From Polyangiaceae bacterium (GTDB lineage Bacteria > Myxococcota_A > Polyangia > Polyangiales > Polyangiaceae), in contig JADJXL010000019.1 of the NCBI GenBank assembly GCA_016715885.1, forward strand, positions 192,816 through 256,815: a stretch of 64,000 nucleotides of DNA. Direction: 5' to 3'. The notes under the pieces are model-generated. The model did not search any database, had not been told where the DNA came from, and saw nothing but the letters and a program-made list of their open reading frames with translations. The first letter of the stretch is position 1, and each line of letters begins with the position of its first letter. Position numbers and translations under genes: made by a program. Positions 35,279 to 44,073 of the stretch are shown here, in pieces.

Positions 35279-37725
35279 GATGCACCAAAACGGAAATGCG
35301 GAAAGAGTTCCTCGTAACGTCGTCGTAATCGTTGAATGGCCTCTGTCGACGTCCACCCTGACAAGGTCGCGAGCAAGATGCGAAGGGCCTTGATTGCGGG
35401 CTCTTGTGGCAACCCCTCGAGCTGCGGTAACAGATACATTGCCATGGCTTCCGCACAACCATCCCCCGAAGCTTGCCGCCGACGCATGTAATGAATCATG
35501 TCGAGCGCAATGGCTGGGCCAATCGGGCGATGGGCAAACAGTCCGCTTTCGCTGAATAACCGAGTCATGGGCCCGACCGCCTCCTCGGGCAGCGGCGGAC
35601 TCATGCCTTCTCGGCGCGCATGGTTTTGGAGCAGGCGCGCGTAGATCTCATCACTCGGAGCGTCGATATGAATGATTGCGAAACGTCGCTGCACTGCGTA
35701 GGATAGCCGAAATAGCGACGTCTTGTCCCACGTATTCATCGTCGCAAGGACACGGAATGTGGGCGGCACGCGATACGTATGGGTCTTGTCGGGTCCAATC
35801 GATACGACGGATCCGTCCTCGCGCTGCAATGCCGTGTCGATGGCATGTCCGGAGAGTACGGTCATCAATTCGCCGAATGCTCGATCGACATCGGCTCGGT
35901 TCAATTCGTCGATCACGAGCCATTGATATCGTTCAATCGCCCGAAGAAAAACGCCGGGCCGGAAAGCGAGCGTATTGTCCTTCTGCAAGGCATATCCACC
36001 CACGGTATCGAATGTCGTCCAATCGGCGGAAGCCGTCGCCATGAATGAGCCCGCGCAATAACCATCGCTTGCCGCAGCCTTGGCAAGCGCCTTTGCCATT
36101 TCTGTTTTTCCCGTACCTGGCGGTCCAACGAAAAGAATGTGCTTGCCCGCCGATAGCGCCGCGCACGCTTGCGCCATGACACCATCGGGAAGTTCGAGAT
36201 GTTGTGTGAACGATGCGCATCCTTCGGGCGTCAAGTCGAGTTTCGTGTCATCCCACGCAGAGGGTGCAATGGCGGTATGTTGATCCGGTTTCGTCGCGAC
36301 ATTATTCAACAGCGGATCGTCACCAATCACATCGCCATCGTCCTCATTGCCCTCCGACTCCTGGATCGTAGGCGATAAACCCCGCTCGGCGAGGATTTCA
36401 TCGAGCCGCGCTTGAATCGTCATAACTTCATCAGCATGGTCGGCGAGCAGTTCTCGGCCGAAATCAGTCAATTCGTCACCGTCGTCATGTCTGTCCGTTG
36501 CGCCCAGCGACAGCAGCCAATTTCGACGAAACGCAACCTGGTTCGCCGTTTTCCAATCCTTGCCAATCAGTGCCGGAAGCAAGTCGCGAAGTGCAGCGGT
36601 TCCTGCGCGTCGAAGTGCTTTGATGATGACGAGAAGGTCGAGCACTCCCGTATATACCGAATGAAGCCGGTTGAAGAGCTCCTTGGATTGCCGCGACACG
36701 AGGTACGTTTCACCGTCCGCAGTGAGTGCAAACTGCTCATCGCGGAATTGTAAAAAGCCGAGATACAGGAGCAGGTTGATGTATCCGCTGCGCGCTGTCG
36801 ATCCCGTGACCTCGTACCGATTCGTGAAAATTGCATGCAGAGCAATCTCCGAAATGGGCCCGGCTTGCAATTCTTCAAGCAAGGCCTCGAGCGTGCGTTT
36901 ATATTGACGTACTCCACCCGGCAGCGGCCAAATGCCGTCCTTGCGCGGGCTTGCGGGCGACGGAATCGATTTTACTGGCGTATGGGATAAGCCGTTCGTC
37001 CCCTGAGTCGTCGAGTTTTTGATCGCCACTTTCTCGATATCGAATGGCGGCTTTCCGACGACGCCTCCTTGATCACCTCGAACGAAGAATGGCAATTTCA
37101 GCAGCGCGAGATGTACGAGCCGCTTGAATCCTTCTCCCGCAGATGGTTCAACATTACCACTCGGCAACTGGACAGAGAATGCTTCGACATACCAGGGCGA
37201 TGTTCGAGGCAATTTCGCCCGTTCTACCGCAGCTTGAAGCGGATACGCAATACGCGTCATGACTTCGTCGGCGTTTTCGCCTCCGCGCTTGAATGGCGCA
37301 AAGGCTGCCGTGATTTGAGCGGTTTCGCCGTCGGCATGCCCGCGAATACGTAGGGCCACGGTGATCCACCCGATTTCTTGTCCCGTCGCAGCAACCGTCG
37401 TGCGGATGCCCGTCAGATCGCGGTAACTGCTTCCTCTTGGCCACCAGGCGACACTCAAAAGCAGTTCTGTGCTTCCACCTGGCCAGGTGCAACGCGCGCG
37501 TACAGCACCTGGCAATGGACCGTCGGCACTTTCGTCGAGCCCCTCGAGTCCGCGAGCTGGCCAGCGTGCCGAGGGCAATCGTTCGACTTGCACCTCGACG
37601 GGCACGCCCTCGACCGTGATGGTCGTCGGCGCTGCGGCGTCGAGCACCGTCCTTATGGCGCGCAGCGCGATACGGTTTGCATCAGGTCGGTGCACGGCCG
37701 ATTCGTCATGGGACTCTTTGAGCAT
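35275..37725 (-). CDS. mcrB: McrB-like AAA+ motor subunit of a McrBC restriction system
   Basis: 816 aa. AAA+ domain from about 530: Walker A FVGPPGTGKTEMAKAL, Walker B WLVIDELNRADVDRAFGEL, sensor region ATMNTWDKTSLFRLSYAVQ and RRF, all typical of McrB. The long N-terminal part (about 1-500) lacks a recognised modified-base reader and may hold a different DNA-recognition domain. Upstream gene of the pair; mcrC overlaps its stop by 4 bases. It occupies the cargo slot between the core module and the far att end of island B. Confidence 0.9.
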   Translation of the reverse strand: MLKESHDESAVHRPDANRIALRAIRTVLDAAAPTTITVEGVPVEVQVERLPSARWPARGLEGLDESADGPLPGAVRARCTWPGGSTELLLSVAWWPRGSSYRDLTGIRTTVAATGQEIGWITVALRIRGHADGETAQITAAFAPFKRGGENADEVMTRIAYPLQAAVERAKLPRTSPWYVEAFSVQLPSGNVEPSAGEGFKRLVHLALLKLPFFVRGDQGGVVGKPPFDIEKVAIKNSTTQGTNGLSHTPVKSIPSPASPRKDGIWPLPGGVRQYKRTLEALLEELQAGPISEIALHAIFTNRYEVTGSTARSGYINLLLYLGFLQFRDEQFALTADGETYLVSRQSKELFNRLHSVYTGVLDLLVIIKALRRAGTAALRDLLPALIGKDWKTANQVAFRRNWLLSLGATDRHDDGDELTDFGRELLADHADEVMTIQARLDEILAERGLSPTIQESEGNEDDGDVIGDDPLLNNVATKPDQHTAIAPSAWDDTKLDLTPEGCASFTQHLELPDGVMAQACAALSAGKHILFVGPPGTGKTEMAKALAKAAASDGYCAGSFMATASADWTTFDTVGGYALQKDNTLAFRPGVFLRAIERYQWLVIDELNRADVDRAFGELMTVLSGHAIDTALQREDGSVVSIGPDKTHTYRVPPTFRVLATMNTWDKTSLFRLSYAVQRRFAIIHIDAPSDEIYARLLQNHARREGMSPPLPEEAVGPMTRLFSESGLFAHRPIGPAIALDMIHYMRRRQASGDGCAEAMAMYLLPQLEGLPQEPAIKALRILLATLSGWTSTEAIQRLRRRYEELFPHFRFGAS

Positions 37726-37830
37726 GGGAATTCGGGCAAGGTACTACGAACGGGCGGCGATTGGGAAGGATTGTGCTCCGTTGCGATCAGATGCGTCGCT
37801 CACCCGCCAACAGTTCGACCAACCTTTCCC

Positions 37831-37993
37831 GTTGCCCACATGTTGCCCACGCGAGCGTACCTCTGCGTCGTTTCCCGTCTCGTCGTGTCGCGTTGCCTAT
37901 GGCCCCCTCGTTATCGCAGCGTGGCTGAGGCGTTCCATTTTGTGTTGTTGTTTCAGTCAGTTACGAGGGGTTTGCCATAAGGAAGTTTCCCTA
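37831..37993. repeat. Far end of island B (inverted repeat with 38247-38408)
   Basis: A 160-base terminal sequence beginning with a GTTGCCCA pair (37831-37838, 37842-37849) and ending GGAAGTTTCCCTA before the att core. It is repeated almost exactly, inverted, at 38247-38408, so both islands have the same non-integrase end. Frames across it are not genes. Confidence 0.85.
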
Positions 37994-38055
37994 TTCCTAA
38001 ACCGTTGGTCGCAAGTTCGATTCTTGCCTGGGGCGCCAATCATTTCAAGCACTTA
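37994..38055 (+). mobile_element. att site: tRNA-Arg(CCU) 3' half, far end of island B
   Basis: TTCCTAAACC through GGGGCGCC at 37994-38037, then ATCATTTCAAGCACTTA: a direct repeat of 8461-8521. The sequence on the left is island B; beyond 38055 it diverges. It therefore defines island B as about 29.5 kb, excisable in principle by int1. Confidence 0.85.
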
Positions 38056-38223
38056 CGCGCCCCCACCTCCTCGAACTTCCTCACCTGACTCAGCCGTGGC
38101 CTCACAGTGGCCTCAACCCTCCTCGAAAGGGTTTGCCCACGGAAGGATCCGCGAGCGTGCTCGACTTGAAGGCCGGACGGTCTGAGCCGGCGGCGACTTC
38201 TGTTGAGGTCCGCACAGCACGAG
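38056..38223. other. Spacer between the two islands, remnant of a third element's att arm
   Basis: 168 bases of noncoding DNA. After the att tail (GCACTTAC) it has TGGCCTCA twice, 11 bases apart (38096-38115), placed like the GTTGCCCA arm repeats of the other two islands but with a different sequence. Suggests the arm region of a related, now deleted, island. No gene seen. Confidence 0.4.
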
Positions 38224-38246
38224 CGGCCCAGGCAGTGGTTTAGGAA
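38224..38246 (-). mobile_element. Decayed att site at the far end of island A
   Basis: On the - strand the crossover core TTCCTAAACC (38237-38246) follows the island end, then instead of the full tRNA 3' half only ACTGCCTGGGCCGC remains. It looks like the tRNA 3' half with about 20 internal bases deleted. Island A would therefore be hard to excise precisely. Confidence 0.6.
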
Positions 38247-38408
38247 TAGGGAAACTTCCTTATGGCAAACCCCTCGTAACTGACTGAAACAACAACACAA
38301 AATGGAACGCCTCAGCCACGCTGCGATAACGAGGGGGCCATGGGCAACGCGACACGACGAGACGGGAAACGACGCAGAGGTACGCCTGCGTGGGCAAATG
38401 TGGGCAAC
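38247..38408. repeat. Far end of island A (inverted repeat with 37831-37993)
   Basis: Inverted copy of the terminal sequence of island B, including arm-like TGGGCAAC at 38341-38348 and 38401-38408 and the variant TGGGCAAA at 38391-38398. Together with the att cores it makes a near-perfect palindrome around 38.1 kb. Confidence 0.85.
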
Positions 38409-38519
38409 GGGCAAGCGGTGGAAAATGTTGGGGAGGGTTTGTCGGGGAGGGAGAGGCTTGAACGGTGCCCGGCAGGACGTGCGGATACTGAATGCTTCCA
38501 TTACGAGGCCACTCAGACT

Positions 38520-38956
38520 TCATATTTGGGGATGGTTCATGCTCGCGCAGTTGACAACTGTCACCATCCCACCGGCATCGACCTTCTCCGCCACACCGGT
38601 CAGTAAACCCGGCAGTGATGCGAGTACCGCCGTCTCAGCAATGGTGACCCACGACCACTCGACCGGGGGATCCGCTCGTTCGGGTACGCATTCCCCCATG
38701 GCTTCGTGGGCGAAAAAGAAAAAACCCTCCCACTGCGTGCCTAGCACGTCGTATACATCGTGCGCAACCAGCTTGAGCGACGTCACAGGCGCTTCGATTG
38801 ACGTTTCTTCTCGCAATTCACGCGCAGCCGCCTCGGCGGGCTTTTCGTCGGCCTCGACTTTGCCGCCAGGAAATTCCAAAATGGCCGTCCAGGCTCGCGC
38901 AGCACGAGGAATCGACCGTCAGCCCTGCGAATGACAACACGAACGAACGATTTCAT
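38520..38956 (-). pseudogene. NUDIX hydrolase, one frameshift
   Basis: The start region reads MKSFVRVVIRRADGRFLVLR and GRPFWNF in one frame; the Nudix box FPGGKVEADEKPAEAAAREL / REETSIEA is in the next. Adding one T to AATTTCC restores the typical join WNFPGGKVE. The box has all GX5EX7REUXEEXGU residues except U/G variation. Such enzymes hydrolyse nucleoside diphosphate derivatives. Last gene of the Pycsar/nucleoside operon; its start overlaps the end of the kinase-like gene. Probably functional if the missing T is a sequence error. Confidence 0.7.
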
Positions 38957-39595
38957 GGCAAAACCCCAGCTTCGCAAAGCAACGCGAAAGGCGCTCGGCC
39001 GCATCTTCGACCGTTCCGAAGGCTTGGCGGAAGTGCACGATGCGAATATTCCGTTCGGCCGCAAGTTGCATCGCTGCTTCGATGAAGTAGCGCTGCGTCT
39101 CATAACTCTTCGAGAATGCTTCATCGCGATCGAGCGCGCGATTGCGACGAGCAAGCATCACTCGCCAATCCGACGGTTCAACTTGAACGTGACGATGCAA
39201 TCTGCATCCGGTAGAATGCGCCAATCAGTACGTGCAATGCCCATAGCCAAGTCAAAATAATGATCATCTGGTGAGAGCAACCATTCCATGCCCGGACGGG
39301 CAAGATAGTGGGCAATGAGTTTGTCATAATATGAATCCACAAGCGCCACACCACCCGCTGCACGAATTCGATCTGCTTCGCGCAAAAGCGGCACACGCGC
39401 CGATCGGAACCACATGAGGCCCGTGAAATGGCAACACTGTTCCCATTGCAGAACGGCATTGCCCCATTCACGTTCTTCAGGCTCGAGAAAAACTCGAGCG
39501 TTGATCATCGAACCGAGAGCACCCATGACGGACGATTTTCCCGAACACGGCAACCCAACAGCAACGATAAGTTTTCCGGGTGTTTCCGCGGTCAT
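38919..39595 (-). pseudogene. P-loop nucleoside-kinase-like protein, one frameshift
   Basis: Walker A GLPCSGKSSV at about residue 14, then EERE and DSYYDKLIAHYLARPGMEWL, a layout seen in deoxynucleoside-kinase-like P-loop enzymes. The frame breaks near 39180 and continues in the next frame as PSDWRVMLARRNRALDRDEA then YETQRYFIEAAMQLA. One extra G (AGTTGAACC to AGTTGGAACC) joins them. Likely phosphorylates a nucleoside or nucleotide; substrate unknown. ATGA overlap with the upstream transporter gene. Confidence 0.6.
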
Positions 39596-40530
39596 GTTTT
39601 TCCGATCTCGGTTGCGGAAAGCTCACGAGAATGAGCCGTGCGTTTAGCAATGCGCTGCGGAAAAAGTGACAGGACTGCAATACTGACGATGCAAACGATA
39701 CCGGCAATGATTTGACCTATCGACGGCCAGTGAGTCATCAGTGGCAGCGAATAAAAGAATACGAAGATCGGCCCAAGCGCTCGCAAAACATTGACGAGTG
39801 TGAACGATGCGGCACTAAGGGCACGATAATACAACCAAAGACCAGCAAACATCGTCACGAGGGAACAGCCGAGCACCCACACCGCCGCCCCGACATCCAA
39901 TGACAAGAAAGCCCGTCCTTCGAGGGCTAGCCCCAAGACGGGCAGCACGATGGCAGCAAGCACCCGCGACCAGAATAACGTCGTGCTTGGTGTAGCACCG
40001 GAAGCGAAGCGTTTTGCCAGCAAATTCGCAAATGCAAAGCAAACGACATAACCCATTGAAAGGACGACGCCCCATGGCGATACCCGTTCGGCGTCGCCTT
40101 GAATGAATATCACCGTACTGCCTGTCGAAATAATAATCAGGGACCAGTCTCGCACCGAAAGTCGTTCATGCAGAACGAAAACGCCAAGAATGGCGCAAAC
40201 GACAACGTACGAGCGCCCCACCAGCGACACAACAATCGGACTCAATTGCGCCAAACTCAGATACAAAAGTGCGAGCGCGGCTGCATTCAGAAGAGAAAAG
40301 GCAGCCCATTGCCGAGTATCCTTCAGCGTAATAGCACGTCCTCGAAATCTGCTCCATACGGCCGCGGCCACAGTCATTCCAACAGCTTCGATGGTTGCGG
40401 CTTGAATGGGCGAGATGCGTCCCATGAGGACCTTCATCGCCGGATACCAGCCCGCCATGAGCATGACGGACCCGAGCGCCATCCACAATCCCTGACGCGC
40501 CTTCGTTGCACCCATGGGATTACCCGACAA
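39592..40530 (-). CDS. EamA/DMT-family transporter
   Basis: 312 aa, about ten membrane helices in two EamA halves (first: LWMALGSVMLMAGWYPAMKV; second: PWGVVLSMGYVVCFAFANLL and VWVLGCSLVTMFAGLWLYYR). The family moves small metabolites; in this operon a nucleoside or base is a reasonable guess. Overlaps the phosphorylase gene by 11 bases and the kinase-like gene by 4, so all are translationally coupled. Confidence 0.8.
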   Translation of the reverse strand: MSGNPMGATKARQGLWMALGSVMLMAGWYPAMKVLMGRISPIQAATIEAVGMTVAAAVWSRFRGRAITLKDTRQWAAFSLLNAAALALLYLSLAQLSPIVVSLVGRSYVVVCAILGVFVLHERLSVRDWSLIIISTGSTVIFIQGDAERVSPWGVVLSMGYVVCFAFANLLAKRFASGATPSTTLFWSRVLAAIVLPVLGLALEGRAFLSLDVGAAVWVLGCSLVTMFAGLWLYYRALSAASFTLVNVLRALGPIFVFFYSLPLMTHWPSIGQIIAGIVCIVSIAVLSLFPQRIAKRTAHSRELSATEIGKT

Positions 40531-42136
40531 TGAAACACTCCTTGACGGCGACTATGAATTCATCCGTTACTTGCGGTTCAACGCTGAAAATCCAGCAGAG
40601 TGGCTGGCCTTCATTGATGTGGTCGCCTATCCGAAAGCCAATTCTGATGCCCGCTCGTGCTCGAAATGCACCGCCATAGTCATTGCCACCGGCACCAAGT
40701 CCAAAGTTGACGAGATGGCCAAGACGCCGTTGATCGATTCGCAGCAATTGACCCTCTCGCGCACTCGCAACCGGGATGTGCACTCCTGAAAGTCCGAGCG
40801 TGCCAAAGGGGTTTTGTCGCAATGCGTCGATGGTTTGTGGCCGAACGCCGTGCGCCTCGAGCAGCGTCTCGAACGCCAAACCGACCTCCCCCGATTCGAA
40901 CCACCCGCGCGCCTCGATCACCCACGCATCCGTAGTCGCGCTGCCGTGTGCGCGCAACATGAGGAGGCCATAGAACGTCAACACCAACTCACGCTGCTCG
41001 CGCAATGCACGGGCGTCCCAGTCAGAGGATGCGCCAATGCCCATCGTTGCCAATGCCTCCGCTACTTCGAGGGCATTGCCGATGGCCATTCCATTGGGCT
41101 GCGGCGTATCGGTCAGGTGAGCGGAGCATGGCACACCGCCTTCCGCAACAACGGAAAGCATAGCGTCGGCACAGCGACGCGCCTCGGCTTCCGAGCGGAG
41201 AAACGCCCCCTCACCGTATCGGACGTCGAGCAGCAGATGGTCGGCGGGGACGGCCAATTGTTTGCTCGCAATGCTTGCGACAATGAGCTCGTGTGATTCG
41301 ATGGTTCCGGTCACGCTGCGCAATTGATAAAGCTTTCGATCAGCGGGATTGAGATCACCATGCGTAACCGTCATCGCGACACCGCAGCGTGACATGACTT
41401 CGATGCTCTCGTCACCGGGTTCGGGAAAGCGAAACCCAGGAATGGCCGATAGTTTGTCCCATGTTCCACCAGTAAAACCAAGCGAACGTGCAACCAAGAA
41501 ATTCGAGGCAATGGGGATATTTGTCGCCGCCTTGACGAGAACGCTTGGCAGGATTAGAGCTGCTTTTTCCGACAAGCCGCCCGTTGGATATCGTCGGACG
41601 AGTTTTCGGCCGGCAAGCGGAGCGGCACCACGATAGTCATAGGTGCGCCCGGAGTCTTTCATTGCGTGGGTCATGTCATGAAGGCATTCCATAGACATGC
41701 CGCGCTCCATGACGGTTCCGAGCCACGCCGCGACCAGATGGGAGGGCAGTCGTTCGTGCACGTAATCGTCGAGGAATGCGCGAAGATCTGCACACCGTGC
41801 AGCTCCATCGGTCCAATCGGCCCGCAGCACACGCGTCACGCGAGGATGCGGATTGACCGTCGGCACTGACAATGCCGAGCAATGCTCGGGAAATGCGGAG
41901 CGAAGCGTGGCCGTAACGTCTGGCAATTCGGCCGCGAGTTGCGCACACAATTGGGTTTCGATATTCGTTGCTGGGCGATGAAGAAGACGGGCAAGGACGG
42001 CAGCCTTGACGACGGGCGCGGTCGTAGATCGCGATAGAATCGCAGCCTCGGTTGCGGTAAGAGACGCACTTTGATTCAGTTTGTCAAGACAGCAGATGAC
42101 GTCATCCATGGGCGCGTTTGGCAGTGCGTCGCTCAT
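40520..42136 (-). CDS. Thymidine/pyrimidine-nucleoside phosphorylase family enzyme
   Basis: 538 aa, longer than DeoA (about 440). Key segments: THAMKDSGRTYDY, PTGGLSEKAALILPSVLVKA, FTGGTWDKLSAIPGF (the TGGT-DK substrate loop), and a C-terminal barrel-sandwich domain (FRIGDHINEGQPLCWIFSVE). The N-terminal 80 residues are extra helices. Family members split pyrimidine nucleosides (or AMP in some archaea) with phosphate. Starts 65 bases after the TIR effector on the same strand, first of four coupled nucleoside genes. Confidence 0.8.
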   Translation of the reverse strand: MSDALPNAPMDDVICCLDKLNQSASLTATEAAILSRSTTAPVVKAAVLARLLHRPATNIETQLCAQLAAELPDVTATLRSAFPEHCSALSVPTVNPHPRVTRVLRADWTDGAARCADLRAFLDDYVHERLPSHLVAAWLGTVMERGMSMECLHDMTHAMKDSGRTYDYRGAAPLAGRKLVRRYPTGGLSEKAALILPSVLVKAATNIPIASNFLVARSLGFTGGTWDKLSAIPGFRFPEPGDESIEVMSRCGVAMTVTHGDLNPADRKLYQLRSVTGTIESHELIVASIASKQLAVPADHLLLDVRYGEGAFLRSEAEARRCADAMLSVVAEGGVPCSAHLTDTPQPNGMAIGNALEVAEALATMGIGASSDWDARALREQRELVLTFYGLLMLRAHGSATTDAWVIEARGWFESGEVGLAFETLLEAHGVRPQTIDALRQNPFGTLGLSGVHIPVASAREGQLLRIDQRRLGHLVNFGLGAGGNDYGGAFRARAGIRIGFRIGDHINEGQPLCWIFSVEPQVTDEFIVAVKECFIVG

Positions 42137-42201
42137 CGGCGCTCGCTCTAAAGCGGCTTGTCGGAAGGATGTATTGTTTCACGCCACAATTTGAATCTTG
42201 G

Positions 42202-43113
42202 CTACCGCGAACCAAGTCGTTTTACGAGGGTACGTATTTCCTGGCACGCGGGGCCCAAGGCCGCTTCGATGTCGCTCGGCGCTACAGGGACATTGTACTC
42301 GAGCGGCGTGATGCCGAGAAGATCCGACGGCGTCTTGATGTTCCCGCCACGCGGTCGAAGCAAGAGCGTTCGCTCACGCCCCAACGCTCCCATGAACAAA
42401 CCCAGCTCGAAGATCACGTTGTCACGAGGAGCGGGCGAGTCCGTTCCGCGGCTCTGCGTCGTGTCGTCACCCCGTAGCACGAATAGGGCAAAATCGGATC
42501 TTGCAGATTCGGCAAGCAGATCATTGACCGGAACGCCGGACGGGCCAAACACACCATTGCTCCAAATCGTCACGACCATTGGATCGTGCGTGAGCTCCTT
42601 TTGGACGATTCGCGCGATTTCAAGCCCTTCAACGGACGAACCAATGAAAAGCCTTGGTTGCGCGTTTGGCGTGCGCACGAGCGCCCCCCGTTCACGCAGA
42701 CGATCCGCCAGCAAACGCGCAAAGCCGCGCCATAGCGCGGGATGTTGCTGTGCGATCTCAGTGATTTTCGATTCGGTGACCCATGCCGCAGCCGTTTCTT
42801 CAGACGCACGCACCGTTGCGCTGCGTTTCGCCTTGGGATCGATTGCGGTCATCTCACCGACGTGCTCGCCTGCCATTCGAGAAGCGACGCGCTGCGCGTT
42901 TACGAGAATATCGACACGACCTGCGAGCAGAAAGGCGACATCGTTGCCATTATCGTCCTGTTGCATGAGGACGTCACCCGCTTGATGAACGCGAATATCC
43001 GCGGCGTCGGCGATTTGCTGCGCGATCGCTTGGTCATGCGCGACGGCCCGTTGCTCGAGGAGCGCGTCCAGGAGCCGACGACGGCCGTCTTGCCCTTCGA
43101 ATCGGCTTTTCAT
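42202..43113 (-). CDS. pycTIR: Pycsar effector: cyclic-nucleotide-binding + TIR-like domain (PycTIR-like)
   Basis: 303 aa. Cyclic-nucleotide-binding domain at about 40-115 (AGDVLMQQDDNGNDVAFLLA, GRVDILVNAQ, GEHVGEMTAIDPKAKRSATV, which is the phosphate-binding cassette). A TIR-like domain of the CAP12/Pycsar type follows at about 150-295 (PRLFIGSSVEGLEIARIVQK; SDFALFVLRGDD; RDNVIFELGLFMGALGRERT). In characterised Pycsar systems cCMP or cUMP binding activates TIR NADase and kills the infected cell. Start ATG at 43113 overlaps the cyclase stop (ATGA); the longer frame to 43143 is not needed. Confidence 0.88.
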   Translation of the reverse strand: MKSRFEGQDGRRRLLDALLEQRAVAHDQAIAQQIADAADIRVHQAGDVLMQQDDNGNDVAFLLAGRVDILVNAQRVASRMAGEHVGEMTAIDPKAKRSATVRASEETAAAWVTESKITEIAQQHPALWRGFARLLADRLRERGALVRTPNAQPRLFIGSSVEGLEIARIVQKELTHDPMVVTIWSNGVFGPSGVPVNDLLAESARSDFALFVLRGDDTTQSRGTDSPAPRDNVIFELGLFMGALGRERTLLLRPRGGNIKTPSDLLGITPLEYNVPVAPSDIEAALGPACQEIRTLVKRLGSR

Positions 43114-43826
43114 TTGACCACCCAGCCATAGTTTGTCCTCCATGCTCGCTCGCGAGAACCATTATACTCAACGAAATCCTCCACCCACATATCCACACCA
43201 TTAGCGAGTTTCGTATCACCGTCCATGTTGGTGCGACAGATATCGGATACATATACGCAATTGGGGGATCGGCCTCGATCGCTCAACCTCACGGCCCGAT
43301 TTACAGCATCTCCAAGCCAGACGAGATCGTTATGATTGTCGTTCCGAGCGAGACCGGCTTTTACGCAAAGGACTTGCCCATGATCGATACCAATGCCGAA
43401 ATCGAGCACGTGCTGATACGGCTCGAACAGCTTCTTTACTGAATCTTCCGTCAACATCCACTTGATGTGCATCGCGGTTTTCACTGCCTTGTTGATCGTC
43501 GCCTTCTCGTTCTTCGGAAAAAACGCGAGGATGCTATCGCCGTTGTAGCTCCTGATTTGCCCACCTGCGTCCGCAATGAGCGTGGTTGCGGTGTACAGGT
43601 ATGCCTTGTGGATTTTCGCCACGTTGTGCGCCTTGAATTGATTGAGCACTTTCGTGGACCCGCGCATGTCGATGTACAACGTCGATGCCCAGAACCGCAC
43701 GCCCGTATTCCCGAACGTGAGCCGGTTGTCACCTGGCCCAGGGATGCTGTCTGAGTCCGTGATCGAGTAGTCACCCGTGGCAAGCACCTCTTTGAGTCGC
43801 CCGACGATGTCGTCCTTCATCCCCAT
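43110..43826 (-). CDS. pycC: Pycsar nucleotidyl cyclase (PycC-like)
   Basis: 238 aa, single class III cyclase-like catalytic domain. Metal-binding Asp pair in ASTLYIDMRGST and RSYNGDSILAFF; later GIGIDHGQVLCVKAG and LVWLGDAVNRAVRLSD. No transmembrane or sensory domain, as in stand-alone phage-sensing cyclases. Directly followed by the cNMP-binding TIR effector, the defining two-gene Pycsar arrangement, so it probably makes cCMP or cUMP on infection; base specificity cannot be read here. Start at 43826 with GAAGGGGC 5-6 bases upstream; the frame extends to 44096 but into repeat DNA. Confidence 0.85.
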   Translation of the reverse strand: MGMKDDIVGRLKEVLATGDYSITDSDSIPGPGDNRLTFGNTGVRFWASTLYIDMRGSTKVLNQFKAHNVAKIHKAYLYTATTLIADAGGQIRSYNGDSILAFFPKNEKATINKAVKTAMHIKWMLTEDSVKKLFEPYQHVLDFGIGIDHGQVLCVKAGLARNDNHNDLVWLGDAVNRAVRLSDRGRSPNCVYVSDICRTNMDGDTKLANGVDMWVEDFVEYNGSRERAWRTNYGWVVK

Positions 43827-44021
43827 GATTCGCCCCTTCATTCCCCTCGCCGAATGGGCGCTTGTTCGCCCTTGGAAGGGCCGAGCATCGTAAACCGCAA
43901 ATTCTACGACGCAAGTGAGATTTGGAGATCGCGAAAGATTTCTTCTGCCGTCTCGACGGCTGCCCCCAAGACCGCCACGCCACACAACGTTAAAAAGCTT
44001 ACTTGTTCTAACAACAGGCCG

Positions 44022-44071
44022 GGGTGCCTGATATTGCGGTAAATGGGCTTTGGGAAGGGCTCTTGGGATAG
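44022..44071 (+). pseudogene. mcrC 3' remnant at the edge of module copy 2
   Basis: The last 15 codons and stop of mcrC are preserved in frame (VPDIAVNGLWEGLLG, compare VPDIAVDGLLEGVLG in 34043-35278), 2 bases from the end of the 204-aa gene exactly as in copy 1. Homology stops abruptly at 44022. The rest of McrBC was replaced by Pycsar cargo. Confidence 0.8.
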
Positions 44072-44073
44072 CT

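Noticed and set aside
37378..37980. 200-codon + strand frame across the mcrB start and island end
   Set aside because: Mostly antisense to mcrB; its C-terminus is the terminal repeat of the island, repeated at 38260-38523.
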